64,000 nt of DNA from positions 1 to 64,000 of the forward strand of contig NZ_JAMJFX010000008.1 of assembly GCF_023544865.1 (NCBI RefSeq), written 5' to 3'. The position numbers and the translations under genes were made by a program. Shown here one piece after another: positions 39,123 to 47,525 of this stretch; the stretch's first letter is position 1; each line of letters begins with the position of its first letter. This DNA is from Phaeovulum molybdatiresistens. Its GTDB lineage: Bacteria; Pseudomonadota; Alphaproteobacteria; Rhodobacterales; Rhodobacteraceae. Under the pieces are notes generated by a model. It did no database searches and was not told the DNA's origin. It worked only from the letters and a program-made list of their open reading frames with translations.

Positions 39123-39568
39123 TCCGCTGGCGCGCGGCGGTTGCGGACGATGTGCCCGCGGTGGTGGCGCTGCTGGCCGATGACGTGCTGGGTAAGGCGC
39201 GCGAGGGCACGGATCTGGCCACCTATCAGGCCGCCTTTGCCGCGATGCAGGCCGAGGGCGCCAATCACCTGATCGTGGCCGAGGATGTGGCGGGCCGGAT
39301 CGTGGCGACCTATCAGATCACCTTCATCTCGGGGCTGTCGCTGCGCGCGGCGCGCCGGGCGCAGCTGGAATCGGTTCGGGTGGCAGGCGATCTGCGCGGG
39401 CAGGGCGTCGGGGCCGCGCTGATCGCCGATGCCGAGGCCCGCGCCCGCGCCGCCGGGTGCCGGCTGCTGCAGTTGACCACCAACAAGGCCCGTGCCCGCG
39501 CGCAGGAATTCTACGCGCAGCTTGGCTTTACCCCGAGCCATATTGGCTTTAAACGCGAGTTGGACTGA
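39119..39568 (+). CDS. GNAT family N-acetyltransferase
   Basis: A 149-residue single GNAT domain. The acetyl-CoA loop is in [19 protein letters not shown] (R-x-x-G-x-G/A), and the C-terminal [17 protein letters not shown] is typical. The substrate is unknown. It is coupled to trpF by ATGA and is 12 bases from trpB, so it is expressed with tryptophan synthesis genes. This may be chance, or the enzyme may act on a related aromatic or amine compound. Confidence 0.85.
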   Translation: MIRWRAAVADDVPAVVALLADDVLGKAREGTDLATYQAAFAAMQAEGANHLIVAEDVAGRIVATYQITFISGLSLRAARRAQLESVRVAGDLRGQGVGAALIADAEARARAAGCRLLQLTTNKARARAQEFYAQLGFTPSHIGFKRELD

Positions 39569-39580
39569 CAGGGGACCAGC

Positions 39581-40807
39581 ATGGCCGAAGATCTTATCAA
39601 TTCCTTCAAGACCGGGCCGGATGAGAACGGCCGCTTCGGCATTTTCGGCGGGCGGTTCGTGTCCGAAACGCTGATGCCGCTGATCCTGGAGCTTGAGGCG
39701 CAGTATGAACACGCCAAGACCGATGCCAGCTTCTGGGCGCAGATGGACGATCTGTGGAAACATTACGTCGGCCGCCCCAGCCCGCTGTATTATGCCGAGC
39801 GTCTGACCGAACATCTGGGCGGGGCCAAGATCTACCTCAAGCGTGATGAGCTGAACCACACCGGCGCGCACAAGATCAACAACGTGCTGGGCCAGATCCT
39901 GCTGGCGATGCGGATGGGCAAGACGCGCATCATCGCGGAAACCGGCGCGGGTCAGCATGGCGTGGCGACCGCCACCGTTTGCGCGCGGTTCGGGTTGAAA
40001 TGCGTGGTCTACATGGGCGCGACCGATGTGGAACGCCAGGCGCCCAACGTGTTCCGGATGCGCCTGCTGGGGGCCGAGGTGGTGCCGGTGACCTCGGGGC
40101 GCGGCACGCTGAAGGATGCGATGAACGACGCGCTGCGGGACTGGGTGACCAATGTGCGCGACACCTTCTATTGCATCGGCACGGTCGCGGGGCCGCATCC
40201 TTACCCCGCGATGGTGCGCGATTTCCAGTCGATCATCGGCAAGGAAACCCGCGAACAGATCATGGAACGCGAAGGCCGCCTGCCCGATACGATCATCGCT
40301 GCGATCGGCGGCGGGTCGAACGCGATGGGCCTGTTCTATCCCTTCCTGGACGACACATCCGTGCGCATCATCGGCGTTGAGGCCGGGGGCAAGGGCGTCA
40401 ACGAAAAGATGGAACATTGCGCAAGCCTGACCGGCGGGCGCCCGGGTGTTCTGCATGGCAACCGCACCTATCTGCTGCAGGATGACGATGGCCAGATCCT
40501 GGAAGGCCATTCGATTTCCGCGGGCCTCGACTATCCCGGGATCGGGCCGGAACATGCCTGGCTGCATGATATGGGCCGCGCCGAATATGTCTCCATCACC
40601 GATACCGAGGCGCTGGAGGCTTTTCAGCTGTGCTGTGCGCTGGAAGGGATCATCCCCGCGCTGGAACCCAGCCATGCGCTGGCCCATGTGATCAAGATCG
40701 CGCCCGTCCTGCCCAAGGATCACCTGCTGGTGATGAACATGTGTGGCCGCGGCGACAAGGACATCTTCACCGTCGCCCGTCATCTTGGCTTTGACATGAA
40801 GGCCTAA
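39581..40807 (+). CDS. trpB: Tryptophan synthase beta chain
   Basis: A 408-residue PLP enzyme that joins indole and serine. The PLP lysine is in [15 protein letters not shown], the phosphate-binding loop is GGGSNAMG, and [13 protein letters not shown] is the TrpB1 signature. The length matches the TrpB1 type. trpA is not found downstream; the next gene is convergent. A hairpin follows the stop. Confidence 0.96.
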   Translation: MAEDLINSFKTGPDENGRFGIFGGRFVSETLMPLILELEAQYEHAKTDASFWAQMDDLWKHYVGRPSPLYYAERLTEHLGGAKIYLKRDELNHTGAHKINNVLGQILLAMRMGKTRIIAETGAGQHGVATATVCARFGLKCVVYMGATDVERQAPNVFRMRLLGAEVVPVTSGRGTLKDAMNDALRDWVTNVRDTFYCIGTVAGPHPYPAMVRDFQSIIGKETREQIMEREGRLPDTIIAAIGGGSNAMGLFYPFLDDTSVRIIGVEAGGKGVNEKMEHCASLTGGRPGVLHGNRTYLLQDDDGQILEGHSISAGLDYPGIGPEHAWLHDMGRAEYVSITDTEALEAFQLCCALEGIIPALEPSHALAHVIKIAPVLPKDHLLVMNMCGRGDKDIFTVARHLGFDMKA

Positions 40808-40825
40808 GCGCAGCTTTGGCCCCCC

Positions 40826-40849
40826 GACGGGCGCGCCTTTGCGCCCGTC
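40826..40849. terminator. Bidirectional hairpin between trpB and the convergent gene
   Basis: A 9-bp stem, GACGGGCGC (40826-40834) with GCGCCCGTC (40841-40849), and a GCCTTT loop. Its right arm overlaps the stop codon of the convergent gene. There is no clear U run, but its position between convergent ends fits termination. Confidence 0.65.
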
Positions 40850-41642
40850 ACGCCCCGGCGCCGGGCAATAACCGCGCCAGCCCCGCGACCAGCGCCGCAT
40901 CGCCATCGCCCGCCACCGCGGCCACGCCCTGCGCGGCCAGCGCGGCGGCGTAAAGCCCTGGCCAGTCGCCCCTTCCCAGCACCCGCACCGGCTGGCCCAG
41001 CCACCACGGCCGGGTCGCCGCCAGCGCGGCGCCGATCAGGCTGCCTGTCTGGGTGGCGGCGGATGCCTCGGGCGCGCCCAAGTGGCGCAGCATCCGTTCG
41101 GGGCGCGACAGGCTGTCGGACAGGGCGGTCAGGAAATCCGGGTCATCGGGGGCGGGCGGGGTCAGGCCAAAGGCCGTGGCCAGCGTGGCATCGGCGGTGG
41201 CAACTGCGCTGACGACTTCGCCCGCGCTGATCTGCGCCCAGATGCAGCGCGGCCCCGGCAGGCAGATCACCCCGTCAAAGCCCGGCGCGGCGGCCAGCAC
41301 CCCGCCGATCCGTGCGGCGGCGGCGGCGGGCAGGGTCAGGGGCGGATTGGCCTGCACCAGCCCCGGCAGATGGATGACACCGGCGGCATCGGGGCGCGGC
41401 AGGTCCGGGGCTTGGGGCAGGGGCGGGCAGGGCAGGGCGCGCGACGCCGGATGGTTCAGCCCCGCCGCCACCACCGGCAGCACCCCTTGGCCCGGGCCGC
41501 CGCGCCAGTCTGCAAGGCGCGCCGGGGCCTCGGCCATCGGGGCCTGCCAGCGTGCCCGGATCTGGCCCGTCGCATCCACGCCAAAGGCGCGCAGGCCTGC
41601 GGCCTCTGCCTCCAGTGCGATCCAGGAAATTGTGCTGTTCAT
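40848..41642 (-). CDS. 2-dehydro-3-deoxygalactonokinase-like protein, degenerate
   Basis: A 264-residue protein resembling the DgoK sugar-kinase family in its middle (GFDGVICLPGPRCIWAQI, like the LPGTHTKW region) and C-terminal third. The family's N-terminal ATP-binding signature (DWGT followed by LR) is replaced by ALEAEAAGLRAFGVD, so the catalytic/phosphate motif seems lost. No KDGal pathway gene is nearby. It may be a non-catalytic relative or a decaying gene, although the frame is intact. The start MNSTISWIAL was chosen; an extension to 41684 is possible. Confidence 0.6.
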   Translation of the reverse strand: MNSTISWIALEAEAAGLRAFGVDATGQIRARWQAPMAEAPARLADWRGGPGQGVLPVVAAGLNHPASRALPCPPLPQAPDLPRPDAAGVIHLPGLVQANPPLTLPAAAAARIGGVLAAAPGFDGVICLPGPRCIWAQISAGEVVSAVATADATLATAFGLTPPAPDDPDFLTALSDSLSRPERMLRHLGAPEASAATQTGSLIGAALAATRPWWLGQPVRVLGRGDWPGLYAAALAAQGVAAVAGDGDAALVAGLARLLPGAGA

Positions 41643-41716
41643 GGCGCCGCCCCGTTTTGCCCGGTCTGGCGGCGCAGAAAGCACGCTTTCGCCCGGCGAT
41701 CAACCGATCGCGCGGA

Positions 41717-42694
41717 TCAGTTTTGGGCCAGACAGTCCAGCAGGGTCTGTGCCATGTCGCCCAGCAGCCGGTCATAAAGCGCCGGGCCCGGGTCCAGCAG
41801 GCTGCCCGCGGGGTCAAGCGTACCGCCCAGCCGAACCTCGGTGCCCTCAACCACGATGGCCAGCTGCTTGGGGTCGTGCTGCGCCTCGGGGAAGGCACAA
41901 ACAACGCCCTGCGCGTCCAGGCGGTCGCGCAGATCGGCCAGATGCCGGGCACCCGGCGCGGTGGCATCGCCAAGGTTGACCGAACCGGCGACGTTCAGCC
42001 CGTAATGGCTTGCGAAATAACCGTAAGCGTCGTGAAAGACGATGAAGGGCGCATCGCGCACCGGGGCCAGATCGGCGGCAAGCCGGGCATCCAGCGCCGC
42101 GATCCGCGCGCTTGCGGCGTCGGCATTGGCGCTGTAGCGCGCGGCATTTTCCGGATCGGCGGCCGACAGTTCCGCCGCGATCACCGCCAGCCAGGCGTGG
42201 GCATTGGCCGGGTCAAGCCAGGCGTGGGGGTCAAGCCCGTCGTGGGCGTGATCGGCGTGATCCTCGGCGCCGTGTTCCTCGGTGTCATGCGCCTCGGCAT
42301 CATGGTCGTCGTGGTCGTCATGCCCGCCGTGATCATGGGCCGCAGCATCGCCGAAATCGCGGCGGAAGGTGGTCTCGGCCTCCAGCAGGGCAACGGTGCG
42401 GGTGTCGGCGGCCAGCCCGTCCAGCGCGCGGTCAAGCCAGGGGGTCATGCGCGCGCCCACCCAGAAGACCAGGCCCGCATCCTGCAGCGCGCGCGCATCG
42501 GCGGGGCGCATCTGATAGTTATGGGCATTCGCGCCCCGATCCAGCAGCAATGTGGGCGTGCCCAGATCGCCCATCACATCGGCCACCAGCGCATGCACGG
42601 GCGGGATGTCCGTCACGACAGCGGGGGGCGCAGCCAGAGCGGGCAGGGCGGCAAAGCCAAGCGGCGCAAGCGCCAGAAGGGGAAGGCGGGACAT
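41717..42694 (-). CDS. znuA: ZnuA, zinc ABC transporter binding protein
   Basis: A 325-residue periplasmic cluster A-I binding protein with a signal peptide (LLALAPLGFAALPALA). Likely zinc ligands are His34 (PPVHALVAD), His58 (NAHNYQ) and His157 (DPHAWLDP). Between them, about 120-151, lies a long His/Asp-rich loop (HDHGGHDDHDDHDAEAHD...), typical of ZnuA and thought to help capture or sense zinc. It is divergent from zur-znuC-znuB across an 86-base gap that holds a Zur-like palindrome. Confidence 0.95.
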   Translation of the reverse strand: MSRLPLLALAPLGFAALPALAAPPAVVTDIPPVHALVADVMGDLGTPTLLLDRGANAHNYQMRPADARALQDAGLVFWVGARMTPWLDRALDGLAADTRTVALLEAETTFRRDFGDAAAHDHGGHDDHDDHDAEAHDTEEHGAEDHADHAHDGLDPHAWLDPANAHAWLAVIAAELSAADPENAARYSANADAASARIAALDARLAADLAPVRDAPFIVFHDAYGYFASHYGLNVAGSVNLGDATAPGARHLADLRDRLDAQGVVCAFPEAQHDPKQLAIVVEGTEVRLGGTLDPAGSLLDPGPALYDRLLGDMAQTLLDCLAQN

Positions 42695-42736
42695 GGGAAC
42701 TCCGTTACGGCTTGTAGGTTCGGCGGGCGTTATTTA

Positions 42737-42751
42737 TGTTATAGCGTAACA
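42737..42751. promoter_or_regulatory. Candidate Zur box in the znuA/zur gap
   Basis: TGTTATAGCGTAACA is a 15-base near palindrome (TGTTA/TAACA arms) in an AT-rich block. It resembles the alphaproteobacterial Zur motif with TGTTATA and TATAACA arms. It lies midway between znuA and zur and could repress both directions when zinc is sufficient. A weaker related block, GTGATAAGATAAC, follows at about 42765-42777. Confidence 0.75.
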
Positions 42752-42780
42752 GGTCAAGAGAAATGTGATAAGATAACCAA

Positions 42781-43302
42781 ATGCAGGATATCCCCCCGCA
42801 GCCAGACCCGCAGCCCGATCCGGCCACGCTGGCCTTTGCCCGCCATGACCACAGCCATTGTGCGGGCGACACGCTGGCCCGGGCCGAGGCAGTGGCCGCC
42901 GAACGCGGCGCGCGGCTGACCCCGGTGCGGCGGCGCGCGCTGGAAATCCTGCTGGAAGCGCATCGCGCCATGGGCGCCTATGAGGTGCTGGACCGGCTGG
43001 CCGCCGATGGCTTTGGCCATCAGCCGCCCGTGGCCTATCGCGCGCTGGAATTTCTGGTGGAACATGGGCTGGCCCATCGCATCCGGCGGCTGAACGCCTT
43101 TGCCGCCTGCATGCACCCCGGCCAGGACCATGCCCCGGTCTTCCTGATCTGCCGGGCCTGCGACAGCGTGGCCGAGGCCGCGGGCGAACCTGTGCGCGCC
43201 GCGCTGGATACGGCGGCGGCGGCGGTCGGGTTCACGGTTGAGCGCGCCAATATCGAGGCATTGGGCCTGTGCCCCGCCTGCACCCAGGGGGCCGCGGCAT
43301 GA
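42781..43302 (+). CDS. zur: Zur, zinc-responsive Fur-family repressor
   Basis: A 173-residue Fur-family regulator. It has a winged helix (RLTPVRRRALEILLEAH, PVAYRALEFLVEHGL) and metal sites: His/Cys in HPGQDHAPVFLICRACD and the structural CPAC near the end. An N-terminal extension, FARHDHSHCAGD, is His-rich. It represses zinc uptake genes when zinc-loaded, binding the palindrome just upstream of its own start. The start is followed directly in the operon by znuC (ATGA overlap). Confidence 0.93.
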   Translation: MQDIPPQPDPQPDPATLAFARHDHSHCAGDTLARAEAVAAERGARLTPVRRRALEILLEAHRAMGAYEVLDRLAADGFGHQPPVAYRALEFLVEHGLAHRIRRLNAFAACMHPGQDHAPVFLICRACDSVAEAAGEPVRAALDTAAAAVGFTVERANIEALGLCPACTQGAAA

Positions 43303-44099
43303 GCCTGATCGAAGCGCGGGGCCTGGGGGTGCGTCACGGCGGCGCGGCGGTGCTGCAGGGGGTGAATTTTGCCATCGACCGGGGTGAAATCGTGACCGTG
43401 GTCGGGCCCAATGGCTCGGGCAAATCGACGCTGATCCGGGCGCTGATCGGCCTGCAACCGCTGGCCGAGGGCCGGGTGACGCGCGCGCCGGGGCTGCGGA
43501 TCGGCTATGTGCCACAGCGGCTGCATCTGGATGCCAGCCTGCCGATGACGGTGCGCCGCTTTCTGTCGTTGCCGCGCCGGGTCAGCGATGCCGCCGCGCG
43601 CGAGGCGTTGGCGCGGACCGGCGTGGCGGGGCTGGAGACGCGGCAGATGGCGGGGCTTTCGGGCGGGCAGTTTCAGCGCGTGATGCTGGCCCGCGCGCTG
43701 TTGGCCCGGCCCGATATCCTGATTCTGGATGAGGCGACGCAAGGCCTGGACCAGCCCGGCACCGCGGCCTTCTATCGCCTGATCGAAGAGGTGCGGGCCG
43801 ACACCGGCGCCGCCGTGCTGATGGTCAGCCACGATTTGCATGTGGTCATGTCGGCCTCGGACCGGGTGATCTGTCTGAACGGGCATATCTGCTGCGAGGG
43901 CACGCCGCGGGTCGTATCCGCCGCGCCGGAATATCGCGCGCTGTTCGGGCTGGGCACGGGCGGGGCCTTTGCGCTGTATCGGCACGACCATGACCACGAT
44001 CACGACCATGACGCGGGCCACGGCCATGATCCGGCCCACCCGCATCAGGCCCATCCGCATTCCCACGGCAACACCTGCGCGGGGCACGATCATGCTTGA
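43299..44099 (+). CDS. znuC: ZnuC, zinc ABC transporter ATPase
   Basis: A 266-residue ABC ATPase: Walker A GPNGSGKST, signature LSGGQFQR, Walker B ILDEATQGLD and a switch His in MVSHDLH. It energises the ZnuB permease. The last 35 residues or so form an unusual His/Asp tail (HDHDHDHDHDAGHGHDPAHPH...), a likely cytoplasmic zinc-binding segment. The start MSLIEARGL overlaps the zur stop by ATGA. Its end overlaps znuB by 8 bases. Confidence 0.95.
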   Translation: MSLIEARGLGVRHGGAAVLQGVNFAIDRGEIVTVVGPNGSGKSTLIRALIGLQPLAEGRVTRAPGLRIGYVPQRLHLDASLPMTVRRFLSLPRRVSDAAAREALARTGVAGLETRQMAGLSGGQFQRVMLARALLARPDILILDEATQGLDQPGTAAFYRLIEEVRADTGAAVLMVSHDLHVVMSASDRVICLNGHICCEGTPRVVSAAPEYRALFGLGTGGAFALYRHDHDHDHDHDAGHGHDPAHPHQAHPHSHGNTCAGHDHA

Positions 44100-44883
44100 C
44101 GATTTTCTGACCCGCGCCGCGCTGGCGGGGCTTGGCCTGACGCTGGCGACCGGCCCCCTGGGGGCGCTGGTTGTGTGGCGGCGCATGGCCTATTTCGGCG
44201 ATGCCACGGCCCATGCCGCGATCCTGGGGGTGGCGATTTCCTTTGGCTTTGGCCTGTCGGTCTATGCCGGCACGTTGGCGGTGGCGCTGGGCATGGCGAT
44301 CACGGTGGCCACGCTGGCCGGGCGGGGCCATGCGATGGATACGACGCTGGGGGTGCTGGCGCATTCGGCGCTGGCGCTGGGGCTGGTCGCGGCCTCGTTC
44401 CAGTCGGGCCTGCGGGTGGACCTGAGCGCCTGGCTGTTTGGGGATATCCTGGCGGTCAGCCGCGCCGATCTGGCGGTGGTGGCGGGGGGCGCGGTGGCGG
44501 TGCTGGCGCTGCTGGTCTGGCGCTGGCAGGGGCTGTTGACCGCCACGGTGAATGAGGAACTGGCCCAGGCCGCCGGGCTGAACCCGCGGCACGAACGCCT
44601 GGCGCTGACCCTGGCGCTGGCGCTGGTGGTGGCGGTGTCGATCAAGATTGTCGGGGCGCTGCTGATCTCGGCGCTGCTGATCATTCCGGCGGCGGCGGCG
44701 CGCGGGGTGGCGCGCACGCCCGAACAGATGGCGGTGGCGGCCACATTGGCGGGGGCGGTGTCGGTTCTGGCAGGGCTGGGCGCATCCATGCGGTTCGGCA
44801 CACCCGCGGGGCCGTCGATCGTGACGGCGGCCGCGGCGCTGTTTTTGCTGTCGCTGCCGCTGCGCGGACGGGTGGGCGGCTGA
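44092..44883 (+). CDS. znuB: ZnuB, zinc ABC transporter permease
   Basis: A 263-residue membrane protein with about eight helices of the ABC-3 metal permease family. VVWRRMAYFGDATAHAAILG is the family signature near residue 25-45. The start MLDDFLTRAALAG overlaps the znuC tail; upstream readings are the His tail of znuC in another frame. The short 9-base gap to the convergent ugd stop leaves no room for a large terminator. Confidence 0.94.
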   Translation: MLDDFLTRAALAGLGLTLATGPLGALVVWRRMAYFGDATAHAAILGVAISFGFGLSVYAGTLAVALGMAITVATLAGRGHAMDTTLGVLAHSALALGLVAASFQSGLRVDLSAWLFGDILAVSRADLAVVAGGAVAVLALLVWRWQGLLTATVNEELAQAAGLNPRHERLALTLALALVVAVSIKIVGALLISALLIIPAAAARGVARTPEQMAVAATLAGAVSVLAGLGASMRFGTPAGPSIVTAAAALFLLSLPLRGRVGG

Positions 44884-44892
44884 ACGCCCGCC

Positions 44893-46197
44893 TTACCGCC
44901 CGACGCTGGTATAGGCGATAAAGCCCGCCTTGGCGGCATCGGCCTGATTATAGATGTTGCGCAGGTCCGCCATCCGCGCCACCGTCATCTTGCGGGCCAG
45001 TTTCGCCAGATCCAGCGCGCGGAATTCGTTCCATTCCGTCAGGATCACCACGCAATCGGCGTTATGGGCGGCCTTGTAGGCATCATCGGCCCAATGCACG
45101 CCGGGCAGCAGCGCCTCGCCCTCGGCTTTGCCTTGCGGATCGACGACGCGCACCTTGGCGCCGGCCCCCACCAGCGCGGGCACGATCGTCAGCGCGGGGG
45201 CATCGCGCATGTCGTCGGTATTGGGCTTGAACGTCACCCCCAGCACCGCCACCGTCTTGCCATTGACCGAGCCCTCGCACAGATCGACCACCTTGTCGAT
45301 CATCCGCCGCTTCACCTCATCATTGACCTTGATGACGGTTTCCACGATCTGCATGGGCACGGCATGATCCTGGCCCATCCGGGCCAATGCCTTGGTATCC
45401 TTGGGGAAACAGGATCCGCCATAGCCGGGCCCGGCATGCAGGAACTTGTTGCCGATGCGCCCGTCCAGGCCCATGCCGCGCGACACCTCCTTGATATTCG
45501 CGCCCACCCGTTCGCACAGCTGCGCGATTTCGTTGATGAAGGTGATCTTGGTCGCCAGAAAGGCGTTGGCGGCGTATTTGATCAGCTCGGCCGTTTCCAG
45601 ATCGGTATAAAGGATCGGGAATTCCCGCAGGAACAGCGGGCGATAGATCTCGCCCATCACCGCCCGTGCGCGATCCGAGGTGACGCCGACGACGATCCGG
45701 TCGGGGCGCATGAAATCGTCGATCGCCGCGCCCTCGCGCAGGAATTCGGGGTTCGAGGCCACGTCGAATTCCGCATCGGGCCGCACCCGGCGGATCGTGT
45801 CGGCCACCATCTGGTTGGTGCCCACCGGCACGGTCGATTTCGTCACGACCACGGTGTAATGGGTCATGGTGCGGGCGATTTCCTCGGCCGCGGCGGTGAC
45901 ATAGGTCAGATCGGCATGGCCGTCGCCGCGCCGGGTGGGCGTGCCCACGGCGATAAAGACCGCGTCGGCACCGTCCAGCGCCGCCGCCAGATCCTGCGTG
46001 AACGACAGCCGACCGGCGGCCACGTTCTTGGCCATCAGCTGATCCAGACCCGGTTCAAAGATCGGGACCTCGCCGCGCAGCAGCATGTCGATCTTGCGCG
46101 GGTCCTTGTCGACGCAGACCACCTCATGGCCGAAATCGGACAGGCACACCCCCGAGACAAGCCCGACATATCCGGTTCCGATCATTGCGATTTTCAT
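44893..46197 (-). CDS. ugd: UDP-glucose 6-dehydrogenase
   Basis: A 434-residue NAD-dependent enzyme that oxidises UDP-glucose to UDP-glucuronate. The Rossmann loop is GTGYVGLVSG (7-16) and the catalytic Cys263 is in GSCFPKDTKAL. The start MKIAMIG was chosen over a longer reading that gives a poor N-terminus. UDP-glucuronate feeds exopolysaccharide, capsule or LPS; the nearby yjbF-yjbH genes suggest exopolysaccharide. The leader contains a hairpin GCGCGGG/CCCGCGC at 46219-46240. Confidence 0.95.
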   Translation of the reverse strand: MKIAMIGTGYVGLVSGVCLSDFGHEVVCVDKDPRKIDMLLRGEVPIFEPGLDQLMAKNVAAGRLSFTQDLAAALDGADAVFIAVGTPTRRGDGHADLTYVTAAAEEIARTMTHYTVVVTKSTVPVGTNQMVADTIRRVRPDAEFDVASNPEFLREGAAIDDFMRPDRIVVGVTSDRARAVMGEIYRPLFLREFPILYTDLETAELIKYAANAFLATKITFINEIAQLCERVGANIKEVSRGMGLDGRIGNKFLHAGPGYGGSCFPKDTKALARMGQDHAVPMQIVETVIKVNDEVKRRMIDKVVDLCEGSVNGKTVAVLGVTFKPNTDDMRDAPALTIVPALVGAGAKVRVVDPQGKAEGEALLPGVHWADDAYKAAHNADCVVILTEWNEFRALDLAKLARKMTVARMADLRNIYNQADAAKAGFIAYTSVGR

Positions 46198-46360
46198 GTG
46201 CCAGTCCCCAAGCCGATTGCGCGGGAACATTCGCCCGCGCCCCCTGTCGTGTCAACTGATGGGGCGCGCGTCGGGGGGGCAAATGGGGCAGGGGTGTGGC
46301 GGCTGTCGCCGGCACGGGTTAGGGTCGGGCGGGGAATCTGGCTATTCTGCAACAGTTGTA

Positions 46361-46395
46361 TGCGCTGCGGTGCAGCGCACCCGGATTTTTCTTTG
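46361..46395 (+). other. Hairpin with T-rich tail in the ugd/small-gene divergent gap
   Basis: In the 277-base gap 46198-46474, TGCGCTGC (46361-46368) pairs with GCAGCGCA (46372-46379) around a GGT loop, followed by CCCGGATTTTTCTTT. This looks like an intrinsic terminator on the plus strand, yet both flanking genes point away from it. It could end a small RNA or be a leader attenuator of the small gene at 46475. TGCAAC occurs three times nearby (46348, 46394, 46412). No ORF of note is seen in the gap. Confidence 0.5.
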
Positions 46396-46474
46396 CAACC
46401 CAGCACATCTGTGCAACTGTCAAACGTGATGCTGTCGGCGTCGGCGGCTCTCTACAGTAATGACGGAGAATATC

Positions 46475-46666
46475 ATGAAAAAAATCGCTACTCTCGCGCT
46501 GGCCCTCGGCCTGACCGCTTCGACCGCTTTCGCCGGCGGCTACTCGGCTCCCGTCGTGGAAGCTGAACCGGTTGTTGTCGAGGAATCGTCCTCGTCGAAC
46601 CCGGGCCTGATCGTTCCGGCGCTGCTGCTGCTGGGCGTCATCGCCGCGGCTTCGTCGGATTCCTGA
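46475..46666 (+). CDS. Small secreted/membrane protein, uncharacterised
   Basis: A 63-residue protein: a signal peptide (MKKIATLALALGLTASTAFA), a short acidic linker (EAEPVVVEESSSSN) and a C-terminal hydrophobic helix (PGLIVPALLLLGVIAAASS). ATG 46475 lies 6 bases after GGAG; an upstream ATG at 46460 only adds MTENI. Codons such as GCT, GTT and CTC are used more than in neighbours, as in rpsA, which suggests high expression. Similar small proteins are common in Rhodobacteraceae, sometimes mislabelled by transfer from neighbours. The function is unknown. Confidence 0.82.
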   Translation: MKKIATLALALGLTASTAFAGGYSAPVVEAEPVVVEESSSSNPGLIVPALLLLGVIAAASSDS

Positions 46667-46692
46667 TCCGACCGATCCGCAAGGATTTGGGA

Positions 46693-46728
46693 TGGCCGGA
46701 GAGCTTGGCTCTCCGGTCATTTCATTTT
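46693..46728 (+). terminator. Intrinsic terminator of the small secreted protein gene
   Basis: TGGCCGGAGAGC (46693-46704) pairs with GCTCTCCGGTCA (46708-46719) with one G-U pair and a TTG loop, followed by TTTCATTTT. It lies 26 bases after the stop and is a strong stand-alone terminator. Confidence 0.88.
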
Positions 46729-46786
46729 GGCGGGCTGCATCGACCGGTGTCGGCTGACCAATGGGATGCGCCTTGCGAAAATGCCA

Positions 46787-46811
46787 AGGCCCGCCGCGAT
46801 GCGACGGGCCT
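46787..46811 (-). terminator. Probable terminator of yjbH-yjbF
   Basis: AGGCCCG-c-CGC / GCG-a-CGGGCCT forms a 10-bp stem with one mismatch and a GAT loop. On the minus strand it is followed by TGGCATTTTCG. It lies 30 bases after the yjbF stop. Confidence 0.6.
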
Positions 46812-46841
46812 GTGGCGTGAAAGGGGCCGGGTGTCAAAGGG

Positions 46842-47525
46842 TCAGGGGCGCAGGGTCTGGATCGTGACATGGCCCAGCTGCGGGCCGATCCATTGCCGCG
46901 ACAGCACGATATAGCCAGCGCCGTTGACGACATAGTTGTTGTCAAAGCGCAGACCTGAGCCGGTGCAGGCTTCCTTGACCTGTTGCCCGTTATGCGGCGT
47001 TCCGGCGATTTCGAAGGCCTGATTTGCGCCCAGGGTAACCGTGCAGCGCAGCGGCAGCGGGCGTTCGATCCCCTCGCCATCCAGATAGCGGTGCAGTTTG
47101 TCGGCGCTGCCCGCGCGCCGACCGCGCACCAGCGCCGTGACCGCGGCCAGTTCGGATGACATAAGGTCGTGGCCCAGCCCCCGGGTGCCCGCCAGCATCC
47201 CGTCGCGCAGGATCAGGCCCTGCTGGTTCGGCGTCATGTAGCTGCGCATCGCGCCATTCTGCCCGCTCAGGCCCAGAACGGTGGTCAGGCCCTGCGCCTC
47301 CAGCGTGGCCAGAATCAGTGGCCCGCGATTGGACGCCAGCGCAGACCGCGCCATCGCCTCGGTATCGACGGGGGCGGCCTTGGTCTTGCCAGGCATCAGC
47401 GTGGCGACCACGCCGCGCACCACGCCGCCCGCGATCTGCGCCTTTTCGGTCTGGCCCGTATCGCTGCCGCAGCCCGCGACCAGCGCCAGCCCCGCCGCCA
47501 GAAACGCCGCACGTGCCCCGATCAT
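46842..47525 (-). CDS. YjbF/GfcB family lipoprotein
   Basis: A 227-residue lipoprotein with lipobox LVAGC at about residues 15-19. NRGPLILATLE, GQNGAMRSYMTPNQQGL and the C-terminal NNYVVNGAGYIVLSRQWIGP match the YjbF/GfcB family. These are outer-membrane partners in group 4 capsule or colanic-like exopolysaccharide export. It overlaps yjbH by 4 bases. The YjbG/GfcC and YjbE partners of enterobacteria are absent here. Confidence 0.87.
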   Translation of the reverse strand: MIGARAAFLAAGLALVAGCGSDTGQTEKAQIAGGVVRGVVATLMPGKTKAAPVDTEAMARSALASNRGPLILATLEAQGLTTVLGLSGQNGAMRSYMTPNQQGLILRDGMLAGTRGLGHDLMSSELAAVTALVRGRRAGSADKLHRYLDGEGIERPLPLRCTVTLGANQAFEIAGTPHNGQQVKEACTGSGLRFDNNYVVNGAGYIVLSRQWIGPQLGHVTIQTLRP

